This document shows, in pieces, positions 48,190-56,529 of a stretch of 64,000 bases of DNA. Each line of letters starts with the position of its first letter. Within the stretch, counting starts at the first letter, position 1. The notes below the pieces were generated by a model. It was not told the DNA's origin. It searched no databases and worked only from the letters and a program-made list of their open reading frames with translations. A program made the position numbers and the translations under genes. This stretch comes from Desulfolinea sp050305405 (GTDB lineage Bacteria; Chloroflexota; Anaerolineae; Anaerolineales; Villigracilaceae), in contig JBNLFG010000004.1 in NCBI GenBank assembly GCA_050305405.1, positions 124,001 to 188,000 on the forward strand, in the 5' to 3' direction.

Positions 48190-48687
48190 TTATCCTTCGA
48201 ATGGAACTGCGGGGAAGCGGATCATCAGCGTGCCTTCCTCGATATTGGTTTCATAGCGATCAAGCGGATGTGGCGGCGGGCCGCCGAGCACCTCGCCCTC
48301 GACCCCAAACTGGGCATCGTGACAAGGGCAAACATACTCGCCCCGAGCTTCTACCCAGTTAACGCTGCAACTCAAGTGGGTACAACGATTGGACAGCACC
48401 AACATCTCAGATTCGGATTTGCGTAAAACAAAACCACCATAACTGTTGACCGTCTTTTCCCAGCCATTGATATTGGAACGAGTAAAAGAAAAAGCTTTTG
48501 GCGTGCCGATAGGGAAATTTTCCAGCGGTCCGAGCGGAATCCAGGCTTCGCCTGATTGGGCTTTCAACGCCGGGTCAATCAAATACCCGATCACCGGAAT
48601 ACCCATCGCAACGCCCATAATAGAACCAAGCGCCGCAGTCGTAACCTTAACAAAATCCCGCCGGCTTATTCGATGCGAACTTGCCAT
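48190..48687 (-). CDS. Rieske iron-sulfur protein of the bc-type complex
   Basis: A 165-aa Tat-exported Rieske protein. The N-terminus has the twin-arginine motif SRRDFVKV followed by a TM/signal helix. The [2Fe-2S] ligands are in CTHLSC and CPCHDAQF, with HPLDRYE following. It accepts electrons from quinol and passes them to the c-hemes of the fused subunit. It is the first gene of the bc operon, divergent from sdhC. The two disulfide Cys residues (one in each motif) are present. Confidence 0.93.
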   Translation of the reverse strand: MASSHRISRRDFVKVTTAALGSIMGVAMGIPVIGYLIDPALKAQSGEAWIPLGPLENFPIGTPKAFSFTRSNINGWEKTVNSYGGFVLRKSESEMLVLSNRCTHLSCSVNWVEARGEYVCPCHDAQFGVEGEVLGGPPPHPLDRYETNIEEGTLMIRFPAVPFEG

Positions 48688-48885
48688 GCGTACCTCCTTG
48701 GGCTTTCTTTAGAATCTATAAATTCTTGGATAGCTTATGACCCCGGCAATAGTCAATACCACAGAGATCAAAAACCTGATTGGGGATGTCAAAAGAATAT
48801 AAATTTATTGATTTTTGACTACAGGATTATAAAGGTCTACTTAATCTTTATTAGAGGAAGTCTGAAACTAAATATCTATGTACAT

Positions 48886-48910
48886 TGTCACTTTCTGTGA
48901 CTAGGTCACA
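48886..48910. promoter_or_regulatory. Nested GTCAC half-sites between the bc and sdh operons
   Basis: The 350-base divergent gap holds GTCAC-TTTCT-GTGAC directly followed by TAG-GTCAC-A. This gives two overlapping palindromes, of which TGTGAC-TAG-GTCACA is perfect. The half-sites resemble those of CRP/FNR regulators (TGTGA...TCACA), but the spacing is five, not six. A GATAAT at 48915 and a CATAAT at 48949 are possible -10 boxes for sdh. The rest of the gap shows nothing I can identify. Confidence 0.5.
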
Positions 48911-49037
48911 ATGGGATAATGAATGCGTTTCCACCATGATATAACTGGCATAATAGATATTCTTTTTTAAAAGCAGGAAAATATCTTAGGCATTGTGGCG
49001 GGAGCAATTAGAAAGTATCCCTACACAGGAGGCGCAA

Positions 49038-49424
49038 ATGGCTCTTAATCGGAAAGTTGGTTTCTTCACGGGACTGAAATATAAAGGGGGCGGACCTATG
49101 TGGGCGTGGATCCTACACCGCCTTAGCGGCTTGGCGATGGTATTCTTCGTCGGTTCCCACATCATCGCAGGTTTCCTCACCCAGCAATTTGGCAGCGACG
49201 TTGGAATCGCTATCAACATCATTTATGAAAACTGGATATTCCAACTGGTGCTCTTCTTCCTGGTCATCTTCCACGCGATCAACGGATTGCGCGTCACCAT
49301 CCTTGACCTGTGGCCTGCGCTGCTGGAACACCAACGAGAAGCGATCTGGCTACAATGGCTTGCGTTTATCCCCTTGTATGGTCTGATCCTCTTCGCTGTG
49401 CTCAAAAGCACACTGGGTCTCTAG
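49038..49424 (+). CDS. sdhC: Succinate dehydrogenase cytochrome b subunit
   Basis: Membrane anchor of 128 aa with three TM helices. MWAWILHRLSGLAMVFFVGSHII carries the SdhC-type HR.SG motif and a His heme-ligand candidate. ATG 49038 follows AGGAGG; the frame opens earlier only by chance. First gene of sdhCDAB, 350 bases divergent from the Rieske gene, so quinone reduction and quinol oxidation may share control. Confidence 0.88.
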   Translation: MALNRKVGFFTGLKYKGGGPMWAWILHRLSGLAMVFFVGSHIIAGFLTQQFGSDVGIAINIIYENWIFQLVLFFLVIFHAINGLRVTILDLWPALLEHQREAIWLQWLAFIPLYGLILFAVLKSTLGL

Positions 49425-49436
49425 GAGGATATGGAT

Positions 49437-49856
49437 ATGAGTTCACGAACAGTAGCAAAACGCGGTTTCAGTCTTGACTATATCATGTGGCTCTTCATGC
49501 GCCTTTCAGCGCTGGGTCTCTATCTGGTTGGATTGATCGGCTTGGTTGCCGCCTTCATTATGGGTGCCCGTACCCAAACCGATATTAGCACGGTTGTCCG
49601 CTGGATGTTCTTCCCCAATCCCAGCCATGTTGTTAGCAGCGATATCGTCAACCTCGACGGCTTCATCAATAGCTTCTGGCAAGTCATGCAGATGCTGGCT
49701 GTCTTCTTTGGCGTAACGCACGGCATCAACGGTCTGCGCATCGTCGTTGAAGATTTCATCAGCAGTGGCTGGGGGCGCCCCATTTGGCGCGGCTTTATCT
49801 TCATCCTCTGGCTCTTCATTTTATTGGTAGCCGTCTACGTTGTCTTGGCTTCCTAA
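49437..49856 (+). CDS. sdhD: Succinate dehydrogenase membrane anchor subunit
   Basis: Membrane subunit of 139 aa with three TM segments (IMWLFMRLSALGLYLVGLIGL, MQMLAVFFGVTHGINGLRIVVEDF and GFIFILWLFILLVAVYVV). HGINGLRIV is the conserved His region for heme or quinone. ATG 49437 lies eight bases after AGGAGG (49423-49428); the earlier in-frame ATG 49431 is too close. Twelve bases separate it from sdhC. Confidence 0.85.
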   Translation: MSSRTVAKRGFSLDYIMWLFMRLSALGLYLVGLIGLVAAFIMGARTQTDISTVVRWMFFPNPSHVVSSDIVNLDGFINSFWQVMQMLAVFFGVTHGINGLRIVVEDFISSGWGRPIWRGFIFILWLFILLVAVYVVLAS

Positions 49857-49867
49857 GGAGTGGCTTC

Positions 49868-51664
49868 ATGAAAAAACATCAATTTGAAGTCGTAGTAGTT
49901 GGTGCTGGTGGCGCAGGCTTAATGGCCGGTTTATACGCATCAAAATCTGCTTCGACGGCAGTTATCTCGAAACTTTATCCCGCCCGTTCTCATACGGGTG
50001 CAGCCCAAGGCGGCATCGGTGCCGCCCTTGGCAACCTTGAAGAAGATCGCCCCGAATGGCACACCTACGACACAGTCAAAGGCAGTGACTATCTCGGCGA
50101 CCAAGACGCAATCGAATTCATGTGCAAAGAAGCGCCCGAGATTGTTTACGAACTTGAGCATATGGGCTTGCCCTTCAGCCGCACCGAAGATGGCAAAATT
50201 GCCCAGCGTCCTTTCGGTGGACACACCAACAACGAGACCGGCAAACCTGTCATGCGTGCTTGCTACGCTGCCGACCGCACCGGTCATATGATCCTGCAAA
50301 CCCTTTACCAACAGAGCATCAAGAACAACGTCACCTTTTATGATGAATTTCAGATGATGGATATCATCCGCACCGAAGACGGTGTGGCTGGCGTCGTTGC
50401 ACTTGAGATCGCAACAGGTGAATTACATGTCTTCCATGCCAAATCGGTTATCTTCGCAACCGGCGGCTGGGGGCGTGTTTGGGAGATCACATCCAACGCG
50501 TACGCTTACACGGGTGACGGTGTTGCTGTCGCCCTTCGACGCGGCATCCCCGCGCAGGATATGGAGTTCTTCCAATTCCACCCAACCGGCATCTACAAGA
50601 TGGGCATTCTCATCACCGAAGGTGTGCGCGGCGAAGGCGGTATCCTGCTGAATGGCAAGGGCGAACGCTTCATGGAAAAAGAAGGCAACGCCCCCAATGT
50701 AAAGGAACTCGCTTCGCGGGATGTCGTCAGCCGTGCCATGTATCTTGAAATGAAACAAGGCAATGGGATTAACGGCAAGCGCTATCTCTACCTTGACGTG
50801 ACACCTGAAACCGTTAACAAGTACGCTGCCCTCGACGGACGCACCCGTCCGGACGGAAGCCCGTATGTGGTAACGGGCGAAGAGATTCTCGGCAAACTGC
50901 CAGATATCATCGATTTCTGCGAAACCTATCTCGGCGTGAACCCCGTCACCGATCCGATGCCTGTCCAGCCGACAGCGCACTACGGCATGGGCGGTATCCC
51001 CACCGATAACTACGGGCAAGTCGTCATCGACAAAAAGCGTAATCCACTGCCCGGGTTCTTCGCCGTTGGTGAAAACGCCTGTGTTTCCGTGCACGGCTCC
51101 AATCGTCTCGGAACCAACTCCCTGCTCGATATCGTCGTCTTCGGTAAGCATTCCGGCATCAAAGCTGCCGAGTACGCCAAAGAAGCTGACTACATTCCGC
51201 TTCCCGACAATCCCACTGAATTCGTTGAAGAACAACTGAAAGCACTACTCGAATCTGATGGCAGTGAACGTCTCTCCGACATCGCTACCGAGATGAAAGA
51301 AGTCATGTTCGAGCATGTCGGTGTATTCCGCGTCGAAGAAGGTATGGCTGAAGCTGTTGAAAAGATCCGCGAGTTGAAGAAACGCTTCAAGAATATCAAG
51401 CTCGACGACAAAGGCGAGAAGTTCAATATGGACTTGCTCAACGCCTGGGAATTGAGCAACCTGCTCGATATTGCCGAAGTGACCGCCGTTTCTGCCCTCG
51501 AACGCAAAGAGAGCCGCGGCGCACACGCCCGCGACGACTATCCCGAACGTCTCGACGATGAATGGATGAAGCATACCTTAGCCTGGCTTGACGACGATGG
51601 AGTCAAACTTGACTACAAAGATGTGATCTACACCAGATTTGAACCGAAAAAACGGGTGTACTAG
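49868..51664 (+). CDS. sdhA: Succinate dehydrogenase flavoprotein subunit
   Basis: FAD-bearing catalytic subunit of 598 aa oxidising succinate to fumarate. It has VVVVGAGGAGLMAGLYAS (FAD), ARSHTGAAQGGIGAAL with the His for covalent FAD attachment, QFHPTGIY, EGVRGEGGILLNGKGERFM and NRLGTNSLLDIVVFG at the active site. ATG 49868 follows AAGGAG, 11 bases after sdhD. All catalytic blocks are intact, and the length is normal. Confidence 0.95.
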   Translation: MKKHQFEVVVVGAGGAGLMAGLYASKSASTAVISKLYPARSHTGAAQGGIGAALGNLEEDRPEWHTYDTVKGSDYLGDQDAIEFMCKEAPEIVYELEHMGLPFSRTEDGKIAQRPFGGHTNNETGKPVMRACYAADRTGHMILQTLYQQSIKNNVTFYDEFQMMDIIRTEDGVAGVVALEIATGELHVFHAKSVIFATGGWGRVWEITSNAYAYTGDGVAVALRRGIPAQDMEFFQFHPTGIYKMGILITEGVRGEGGILLNGKGERFMEKEGNAPNVKELASRDVVSRAMYLEMKQGNGINGKRYLYLDVTPETVNKYAALDGRTRPDGSPYVVTGEEILGKLPDIIDFCETYLGVNPVTDPMPVQPTAHYGMGGIPTDNYGQVVIDKKRNPLPGFFAVGENACVSVHGSNRLGTNSLLDIVVFGKHSGIKAAEYAKEADYIPLPDNPTEFVEEQLKALLESDGSERLSDIATEMKEVMFEHVGVFRVEEGMAEAVEKIRELKKRFKNIKLDDKGEKFNMDLLNAWELSNLLDIAEVTAVSALERKESRGAHARDDYPERLDDEWMKHTLAWLDDDGVKLDYKDVIYTRFEPKKRVY

Positions 51665-51673
51665 GAGGATATG

Positions 51674-52381
51674 ATGACTCAAATTACCTTGAAACTCTTC
51701 CGCTATAACCCGGAAAAAGATAAGAAGCCCTATTACGACACCTTCACCGTCGAAGCTGAACCGACCGACCGCGTTCTTGATCTGATGGAAAACGTCAAGG
51801 GCCATCAGGATGGCTCGCTCTCTTTCCGTCGCTCTTGCGCGCACGGTGTCTGCGGCTCCTGCGCCATGCGCATCAATGGACAAAATCGCTTGGCCTGCAA
51901 GACTCTCGTTCAGGATATCAAATCAACCAGGATCACCGTCGAACCGATTCTTGGCTTGCCCGTCCTGAAAGACATGATCGTGGATATGGACCCATTCTTC
52001 GATCACTACAAATCCGTCATGCCGTACTTCGTCAACGACGATCCCGCTCCGGCACAGGAACGCATTCAAAGTGTTGAAGACCGCGAACGCTTTGACGACA
52101 CCACCAAGTGCATTTTGTGCGGTGCTTGCACCACTTCCTGCCCGTCCTTCTGGTCGAACGACGAATACGTCGGGCCGGCTGCTATTGTCAACGCGCATCG
52201 CTTCATCTTCGACAGCCGCGACAAAGGCGCCGCCGAACGGCTCCAGATTCTCAACGACCAGTTCGGCGTCTACCGCTGCCGCACCATCTTCAACTGCACC
52301 GTTGCCTGCCCGCGTGAGATTCAAATCACTCAGGCTATCGGCGAAGTTAAGAAAGCCATCGCAACCGGCAATCTCGACTAA
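51674..52381 (+). CDS. sdhB: Succinate dehydrogenase iron-sulfur subunit
   Basis: A 235-aa subunit carrying three iron-sulfur clusters. [2Fe-2S] ligands are in SCAHGVCGSCAMRING plus LACKT, and the 4Fe/3Fe ligands are in CILCGACTTSCPS and CRTIFNCTVACPREI. It links FAD to the membrane anchors. ATG 51674 is five bases after AGGAGG; the ATG three bases earlier is too close. The operon ends at a terminator 30 bases later. Confidence 0.95.
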   Translation: MTQITLKLFRYNPEKDKKPYYDTFTVEAEPTDRVLDLMENVKGHQDGSLSFRRSCAHGVCGSCAMRINGQNRLACKTLVQDIKSTRITVEPILGLPVLKDMIVDMDPFFDHYKSVMPYFVNDDPAPAQERIQSVEDRERFDDTTKCILCGACTTSCPSFWSNDEYVGPAAIVNAHRFIFDSRDKGAAERLQILNDQFGVYRCRTIFNCTVACPREIQITQAIGEVKKAIATGNLD

Positions 52382-52410
52382 GAAAGAAAGTTTCTTTACA
52401 GCGCATTTGG

Positions 52411-52443
52411 TAAGGGCGGGTTTTAGACCCGCCCTTATTTTTT
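52411..52443. terminator. Intrinsic terminator after sdhB, shared with the convergent cytochrome gene
   Basis: Stem TAAGGGCGGGT / ACCCGCCCTTA with a five-base loop and a T tract. It overlaps the stop codon of the convergent gene at 52435. Confidence 0.85.
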
Positions 52444-53094
52444 AAATACCCAAATCACGATCAGAACCAGGATCAACCCCAAAGCAATGATAAATATTAT
52501 CGACTCGGAAGATGTATGCGTTTCTGGAACTACTTCGGGAACAGGTGTTGAAATTAATGTAGGAGCAACTGTCGGCGTCAGCGTGGGAGATTCCGGCGCC
52601 CGGTTATTCATATCGAAAACATAGAGAGCAATCGCCTGATATTCCTCATCTTTTAGCGTTCCCGGGTATTGAGGAGGATGTGTACTTTTCAAATAGTCAT
52701 AAAACATCTGAAATGATGAGAACCGAGCTAATTTAGCTTGGCTGACCAAAGGCGGGACAACTGTGGGGATAGGGAAACCGGGATCATCTCTTTGACCACC
52801 ATGACAACCTTTCGCCCAACAATTCTGATGATCTTCTGGCCAAAGTGCACGAAACTCGTCGGTAAGTCCCTGCCCGATATCCCCATGACATGTCATGCAG
52901 TGATACCAATACCAATAACACCCCAATTCATATTCACTGGGATTTTCCGGGAGTAATGGTTCAGCAAGCGGATCAAAGGTTGGAGTAGGGGAGAGAGAGC
53001 TTTGTGCATATGCTGGATGTGAAAAGTTTCCCGCTATCAAGAGAAATGATAGTAGCAGCAAAAAAGCAAGTGAAAAGGTAGTGAGTTTTCTCAT
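52435..53094 (-). CDS. Membrane-anchored c-type cytochrome-like protein
   Basis: A 219-aa exported protein. It has an N-terminal signal peptide (KLTTFSLAFLLLLSFLLIAGNF), one classical heme motif CMTCH, and an unusual CWAKGCH (CX4CH). A Thr/Pro/Val-rich linker leads to a C-terminal TM helix (IIFIIALGLILVLIVIWVF), giving an extracytoplasmic domain tethered at its C-terminus. It is convergent with sdhCDAB. It may take electrons from the bc complex, which has its own fused hemes. CX4CH can bind heme in some cytochromes but needs checking. No close family is recognised. Confidence 0.75.
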   Translation of the reverse strand: MRKLTTFSLAFLLLLSFLLIAGNFSHPAYAQSSLSPTPTFDPLAEPLLPENPSEYELGCYWYWYHCMTCHGDIGQGLTDEFRALWPEDHQNCWAKGCHGGQRDDPGFPIPTVVPPLVSQAKLARFSSFQMFYDYLKSTHPPQYPGTLKDEEYQAIALYVFDMNNRAPESPTLTPTVAPTLISTPVPEVVPETHTSSESIIFIIALGLILVLIVIWVFKK

Positions 53095-53209
53095 AGTCCA
53101 GAACAGTATACAGAGAATCTAATACCATGCCTATGGTCAGCGAGAGGGGTTTCTCGCAAAGAAAAATACAACCATTAACATGTGGTGTGGACGAGAGTGT
53201 CGTATCAAT

Positions 53210-53236
53210 TTTTCCTGACAGGAAAATCGCTATAAA
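53210..53236 (+). promoter_or_regulatory. Palindrome and -10 box upstream of the acylase gene
   Basis: TTTTCCTG-A-CAGGAAAA is a perfect inverted repeat (53210-53226) followed at 53231 by TATAAA. No convincing -35 box. It could be an operator. Confidence 0.35.
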
Positions 53237-53285
53237 CGAGTAGAATATATTGAAATAACCTAATGAAAACAAAAAGGATTTCCCT

Positions 53286-55442
53286 ATGAACCCCAAACCC
53301 GACCTGCACATCTTCCGCGACGAAAACGGTACGCCCCATATTGAAGCCGAAACCACAAACGATATGTACTGGGGGCAGGGATTTGTCCACGCGCGGGATC
53401 GTGGCGTACAAATGCTGATGATGCGCGTCCTCGGACAGGGTCGCCTTTGCGAGTTACTCAACGACAGCGAAGAAAGCCTCGGCATCGACAAATTCTTTCG
53501 GCAGATGAATTGGCATAATAATCTTGAGCATGAGTTCGAGAAACTTGAAGCCAAATATCAGGGCTATCTCCAAGCCTACGCCGACGGGGTCAACGCCGCC
53601 TTCGCCGAAAAAACGCCCTGGGAATATAAACTGCTCGGCTACAAACCCGATAAATGGACACCCAACAACTCGATCATGATCTCGCGCATGGTTGGCTATC
53701 TGACGCTCGCACAATCGCAAGCCGAGATGGAACGTCTCTTCGTTGAGATGGTCCAAGCCGATATTTCTCTCGAAAAGCTCGAAGAACTTTTCCCCGGCAA
53801 TCTCGGCGAACTCGATATTGAGCTGCTCAAAAAGGTGCAGCTTGGCGAGCGCATCGTCAACCCCGCCTCGCTCTGGGATATGGGCGCACCGCGCATGATG
53901 GCATCCAACAACTGGGTCATCGGCGGGGCGCGCACCAAATCGGGGCAGCCGATCCTCGCCAACGATCCGCATCTCGAAGTCAATCGCCTGCCCAATGTCT
54001 GGAGCGAAATCGTGCTCTCCAGCGGTGGTCGCTATCTGATGGGCGGCACCATGCCCGGCGCGCCCGGCGTGCTCACCGGTCGCACGCCTGACCTCGCCTG
54101 GGGCGTCACCTACGCCTTCGTCGACGCCGTCGATTCATGGGTCGAAAATTGCAAGGATGGCAAATATCTGAAAGAAGATCAATGGCTCGATTTCAACGTC
54201 CGCACGGAGACGATCAAGCGCAAAAAAGCGGATGATGTGAAAGTGGATTTCTACGAGAACGAGCACGGGGTTTTGGATGGAAACCCGCATCGCCCCGGAT
54301 TTTATCTTGCTACGCGTTGGACGGGTGCGGATTCGGGGGCAGTCACCTTCCGTGCCCTTTTCGATATCGCCGAGGCAGCTACCGTTAAAGAGGGCATGGA
54401 CATAATGGGACAAGTCGAGACAGGCTGGGATTTCGTCTTCGCTGACAACGCGGGAGACATCGGCTTTCAAATGACGGGAAAAGTTCCTAAACGCCGAGCA
54501 GGCATAAGTGGGTTCGTTCCGCTCCCCGGTTGGGATGCGAAAAATGATTGGGATTCGTACATCCAGGTAGATGAGATGCCGCGCAGCTTAAATCCGAAAT
54601 CCAATTTCTTTGCAACCGCCAATAACGACCTGAACGAGTTCGGCAAAATCCCGCCGATCAATATGCCGATGGGTTCCTACCGTGCTGAGCGCATCAACGC
54701 GCTGCTCGCCGAGAAGGATGATTTTGTGGTGGAGGATATTTTTGCGATGCACGCCGACCTGTACTCGCTGCAAGCCGAGCGTTTTATGGCAATTTTGAAA
54801 CCGATTCTTTCCACCACAGAGTTCACAGAGAACACGGAGAAAAAAATAGAGATTTTGAGAGATTGGGATTTATGCTACGACGCCGAGTCACAGGGCGCAT
54901 TTCTTTTTGAAGCCTTCTACAAGGAACTCTACCGCGAGGTCTTTGGACGCAATGGATTTGGCGAAGCTGCACTCGATTTTCTCTATGACGAGAGTGGCAC
55001 CTTTATTGATTTCTACCAGAACTTCGACCGCGTTTTGCTCTCTGAAAACTCAAGCTGGTTTGGCGGGCTGAGCCGCGAAGAGATTTATGCAAAGGTAGCC
55101 GAGAAATCTCTGGCAATTACGCCGCAAACATGGGGATCACGCCAACAATTCACGTTGAGCCATATGCTCTTCGGCGGGACATTCCCGCGCTTCCTCGGTT
55201 TTGACCGTGGTCCGATCACCGGCGTGGGCGGACGCGCCACCATCCATCAGGGGCAGATCTATCAGAGTGCCGGGCGCGTGACGACCTTTATGCCCTCCCT
55301 ACGCATGGTGACCGAAATGAACGCAGATACGCTCCACTCGAACTTGATCGGCGGCCCCAGCGACAATCGCTTCTCAAAATGGTATGTGTCGGATTTGGAG
55401 AATTGGCTAAATTATCGGTATAAGGTGACGGAGGCGAGCTAA
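53286..55442 (+). CDS. Penicillin acylase family Ntn-hydrolase
   Basis: A 718-aa protein of the penicillin/AHL acylase type. These cut themselves before a Ser that becomes the nucleophile; here it is Ser207 in MMASNNWVIGG, and ANDPHLEVNRLPNVWSE follows as in the family. The beta chain holds GTMPGAPGVLTGRTPDLAWGVTYA and GFVPLPGW. Most members carry a signal peptide, but this one starts NPKPDLHIFRDENGTPHI without one, so it should stay in the cytoplasm. Residues about 509-520 (TTEFTENTE) come from a repeat unit at 54812-54839. The substrate (amide, N-acyl lactone or peptide) cannot be told. Confidence 0.88.
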   Translation: MNPKPDLHIFRDENGTPHIEAETTNDMYWGQGFVHARDRGVQMLMMRVLGQGRLCELLNDSEESLGIDKFFRQMNWHNNLEHEFEKLEAKYQGYLQAYADGVNAAFAEKTPWEYKLLGYKPDKWTPNNSIMISRMVGYLTLAQSQAEMERLFVEMVQADISLEKLEELFPGNLGELDIELLKKVQLGERIVNPASLWDMGAPRMMASNNWVIGGARTKSGQPILANDPHLEVNRLPNVWSEIVLSSGGRYLMGGTMPGAPGVLTGRTPDLAWGVTYAFVDAVDSWVENCKDGKYLKEDQWLDFNVRTETIKRKKADDVKVDFYENEHGVLDGNPHRPGFYLATRWTGADSGAVTFRALFDIAEAATVKEGMDIMGQVETGWDFVFADNAGDIGFQMTGKVPKRRAGISGFVPLPGWDAKNDWDSYIQVDEMPRSLNPKSNFFATANNDLNEFGKIPPINMPMGSYRAERINALLAEKDDFVVEDIFAMHADLYSLQAERFMAILKPILSTTEFTENTEKKIEILRDWDLCYDAESQGAFLFEAFYKELYREVFGRNGFGEAALDFLYDESGTFIDFYQNFDRVLLSENSSWFGGLSREEIYAKVAEKSLAITPQTWGSRQQFTLSHMLFGGTFPRFLGFDRGPITGVGGRATIHQGQIYQSAGRVTTFMPSLRMVTEMNADTLHSNLIGGPSDNRFSKWYVSDLENWLNYRYKVTEAS
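54812..54839. repeat. In-frame repeat unit inside the acylase gene
   Basis: CACCACAGAGTTCACAGAGA continues with ACACGGAG and encodes STTEFTENTEK. The reverse complement of 58836-58862 has the same modules (CACCACAGAG, AACACGGAG, TTCACAGAG) in another order. The arms around the GxxExxY gene (CACCACAAAG...CACAAAG) belong to the same family. Confidence 0.75.
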
Positions 55443-55465
55443 GATGGAGAAAAAGGGGTGTTTTG

Positions 55466-56092
55466 ATGATAGATATTAATTCATCAGATTGCTATAAGGA
55501 ATTTCAAAATCACGTTTTCGGCGATTATCAATATTATTATTACAATGGCTTATTTGAAAAAACGTGTACATGTTTGACGGGATTAGAACGCGAACAAGCC
55601 AAGGCGCAAGTCTTAAGAGCGCTCAAGAAAATATTTCTTGATGAGCGCGCTATACGAGCAGCAGGTTTTCTGGGACTTAAAGAAGCTGTTTCTGTTCTCG
55701 AACGGCGAATTTCTTTTTTCGCTCCGTTTTTAAAACCTAAAGTGCTGTCTGCTGCTATTTGGACACTTCTCAAGATAAAGCGTGATAAAGAACTGATACC
55801 TGATATTATAAAAACTCTTCAATATAAGAAAGGTATCAAGCTATTACAACGAGCAGATGCTGCTGAGCTGCTTTCTGATTTTGGAGAGCAACCATCTGTT
55901 ATAGATGCTTTGCTAGAAGCCTTTTTAGACGAAGATCTTTGGTTGTCTTCAAATGCCTTATATTCGCTTCGTAAAATTTATAGAGATCATATCGCAATTA
56001 ACGAGCTTCTTTCTCAACACTTAATTCCACCTAGCGATTATCGTGAGCGCAGAGAGTTGATTGTTCAAATTAAGTCACACACGGGCGATTAA
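55466..56092 (+). CDS. Hypothetical HEAT-repeat-like protein
   Basis: A soluble 208-aa protein made largely of helices. Repeated patterns such as DERAIRAAGFLGLKEAVSVLERRI, KPKVLSAAIWTLLKIKRDKELIPDIIKTL and RADAAELLSDFGEQPSVIDALLEAFLD look like HEAT/armadillo-type repeats. ATG 55466 follows AAAGGGG; the TTG at 55463 is in frame but unneeded. Codon use is more AT-rich than the acylase upstream. The small gap to the acylase (24 bases) suggests co-transcription. No specific family is recognised. Confidence 0.6.
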   Translation: MIDINSSDCYKEFQNHVFGDYQYYYYNGLFEKTCTCLTGLEREQAKAQVLRALKKIFLDERAIRAAGFLGLKEAVSVLERRISFFAPFLKPKVLSAAIWTLLKIKRDKELIPDIIKTLQYKKGIKLLQRADAAELLSDFGEQPSVIDALLEAFLDEDLWLSSNALYSLRKIYRDHIAINELLSQHLIPPSDYRERRELIVQIKSHTGD

Positions 56093-56174
56093 GAGATGTT
56101 AGTTATGAAAAAGACTTTTCCCCTCTCAAAACCAAACGCCTAACCCTTCGCCCACTCACCCAAAGAGAATCGCA

Positions 56175-56513
56175 ATGATCAACAAAGGTGATATTTACTG
56201 GCTTCACCCTAAATCACAGCATAAGTTTGCTTCAGCGTATCCCCATCCGCATGTGGTGATAGAGGATAAGCTCAACACAGTAGTGCTTTGTGCGATCACG
56301 ACAAATATGAAGAAGGTCAATTTGCCGGGGAATATCCTGCTTGAAGCGGGCGAAGCAAATTTACCCAAACAAAGCATTGTGGATGTTTCGCTGGCTTCGA
56401 CTGTAAAGAAAACAGCATTAGGGGAATATATCGGCTCACTCAGCAAGCAGCGCATTGATCAGATATTGGCAGGGATAGAGTTCCTGCAAAGAATGACTGC
56501 AAACCGAGAATAA
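56175..56513 (+). CDS. MazF/PemK-type ribonuclease toxin
   Basis: A 112-aa protein of the MazF/PemK fold. It begins MINKGDIYWLHPKSQHKF, with AYPHPHVVIED, VVLCAITTN, GEANLPKQSIVDVSLASTVKK and LSKQRIDQILAGIEFLQ, matching the toxin core (the Arg in the first strand is replaced by a Trp-Leu-His stretch). In type II systems such toxins cleave mRNA and are neutralised by a small antitoxin encoded just upstream. None is visible in the 82 bases before it or as an adjacent small gene. It is therefore either an orphan or a relative with another role. Confidence 0.75.
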   Translation: MINKGDIYWLHPKSQHKFASAYPHPHVVIEDKLNTVVLCAITTNMKKVNLPGNILLEAGEANLPKQSIVDVSLASTVKKTALGEYIGSLSKQRIDQILAGIEFLQRMTANRE

Positions 56514-56529
56514 GGAAAGGCAAAAGACG

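Noticed and set aside
50423..51235. A 270-codon minus-strand frame in sdhA
   Set aside because: Shadow of a strongly conserved flavoprotein gene; no own motifs or ribosome-binding site.
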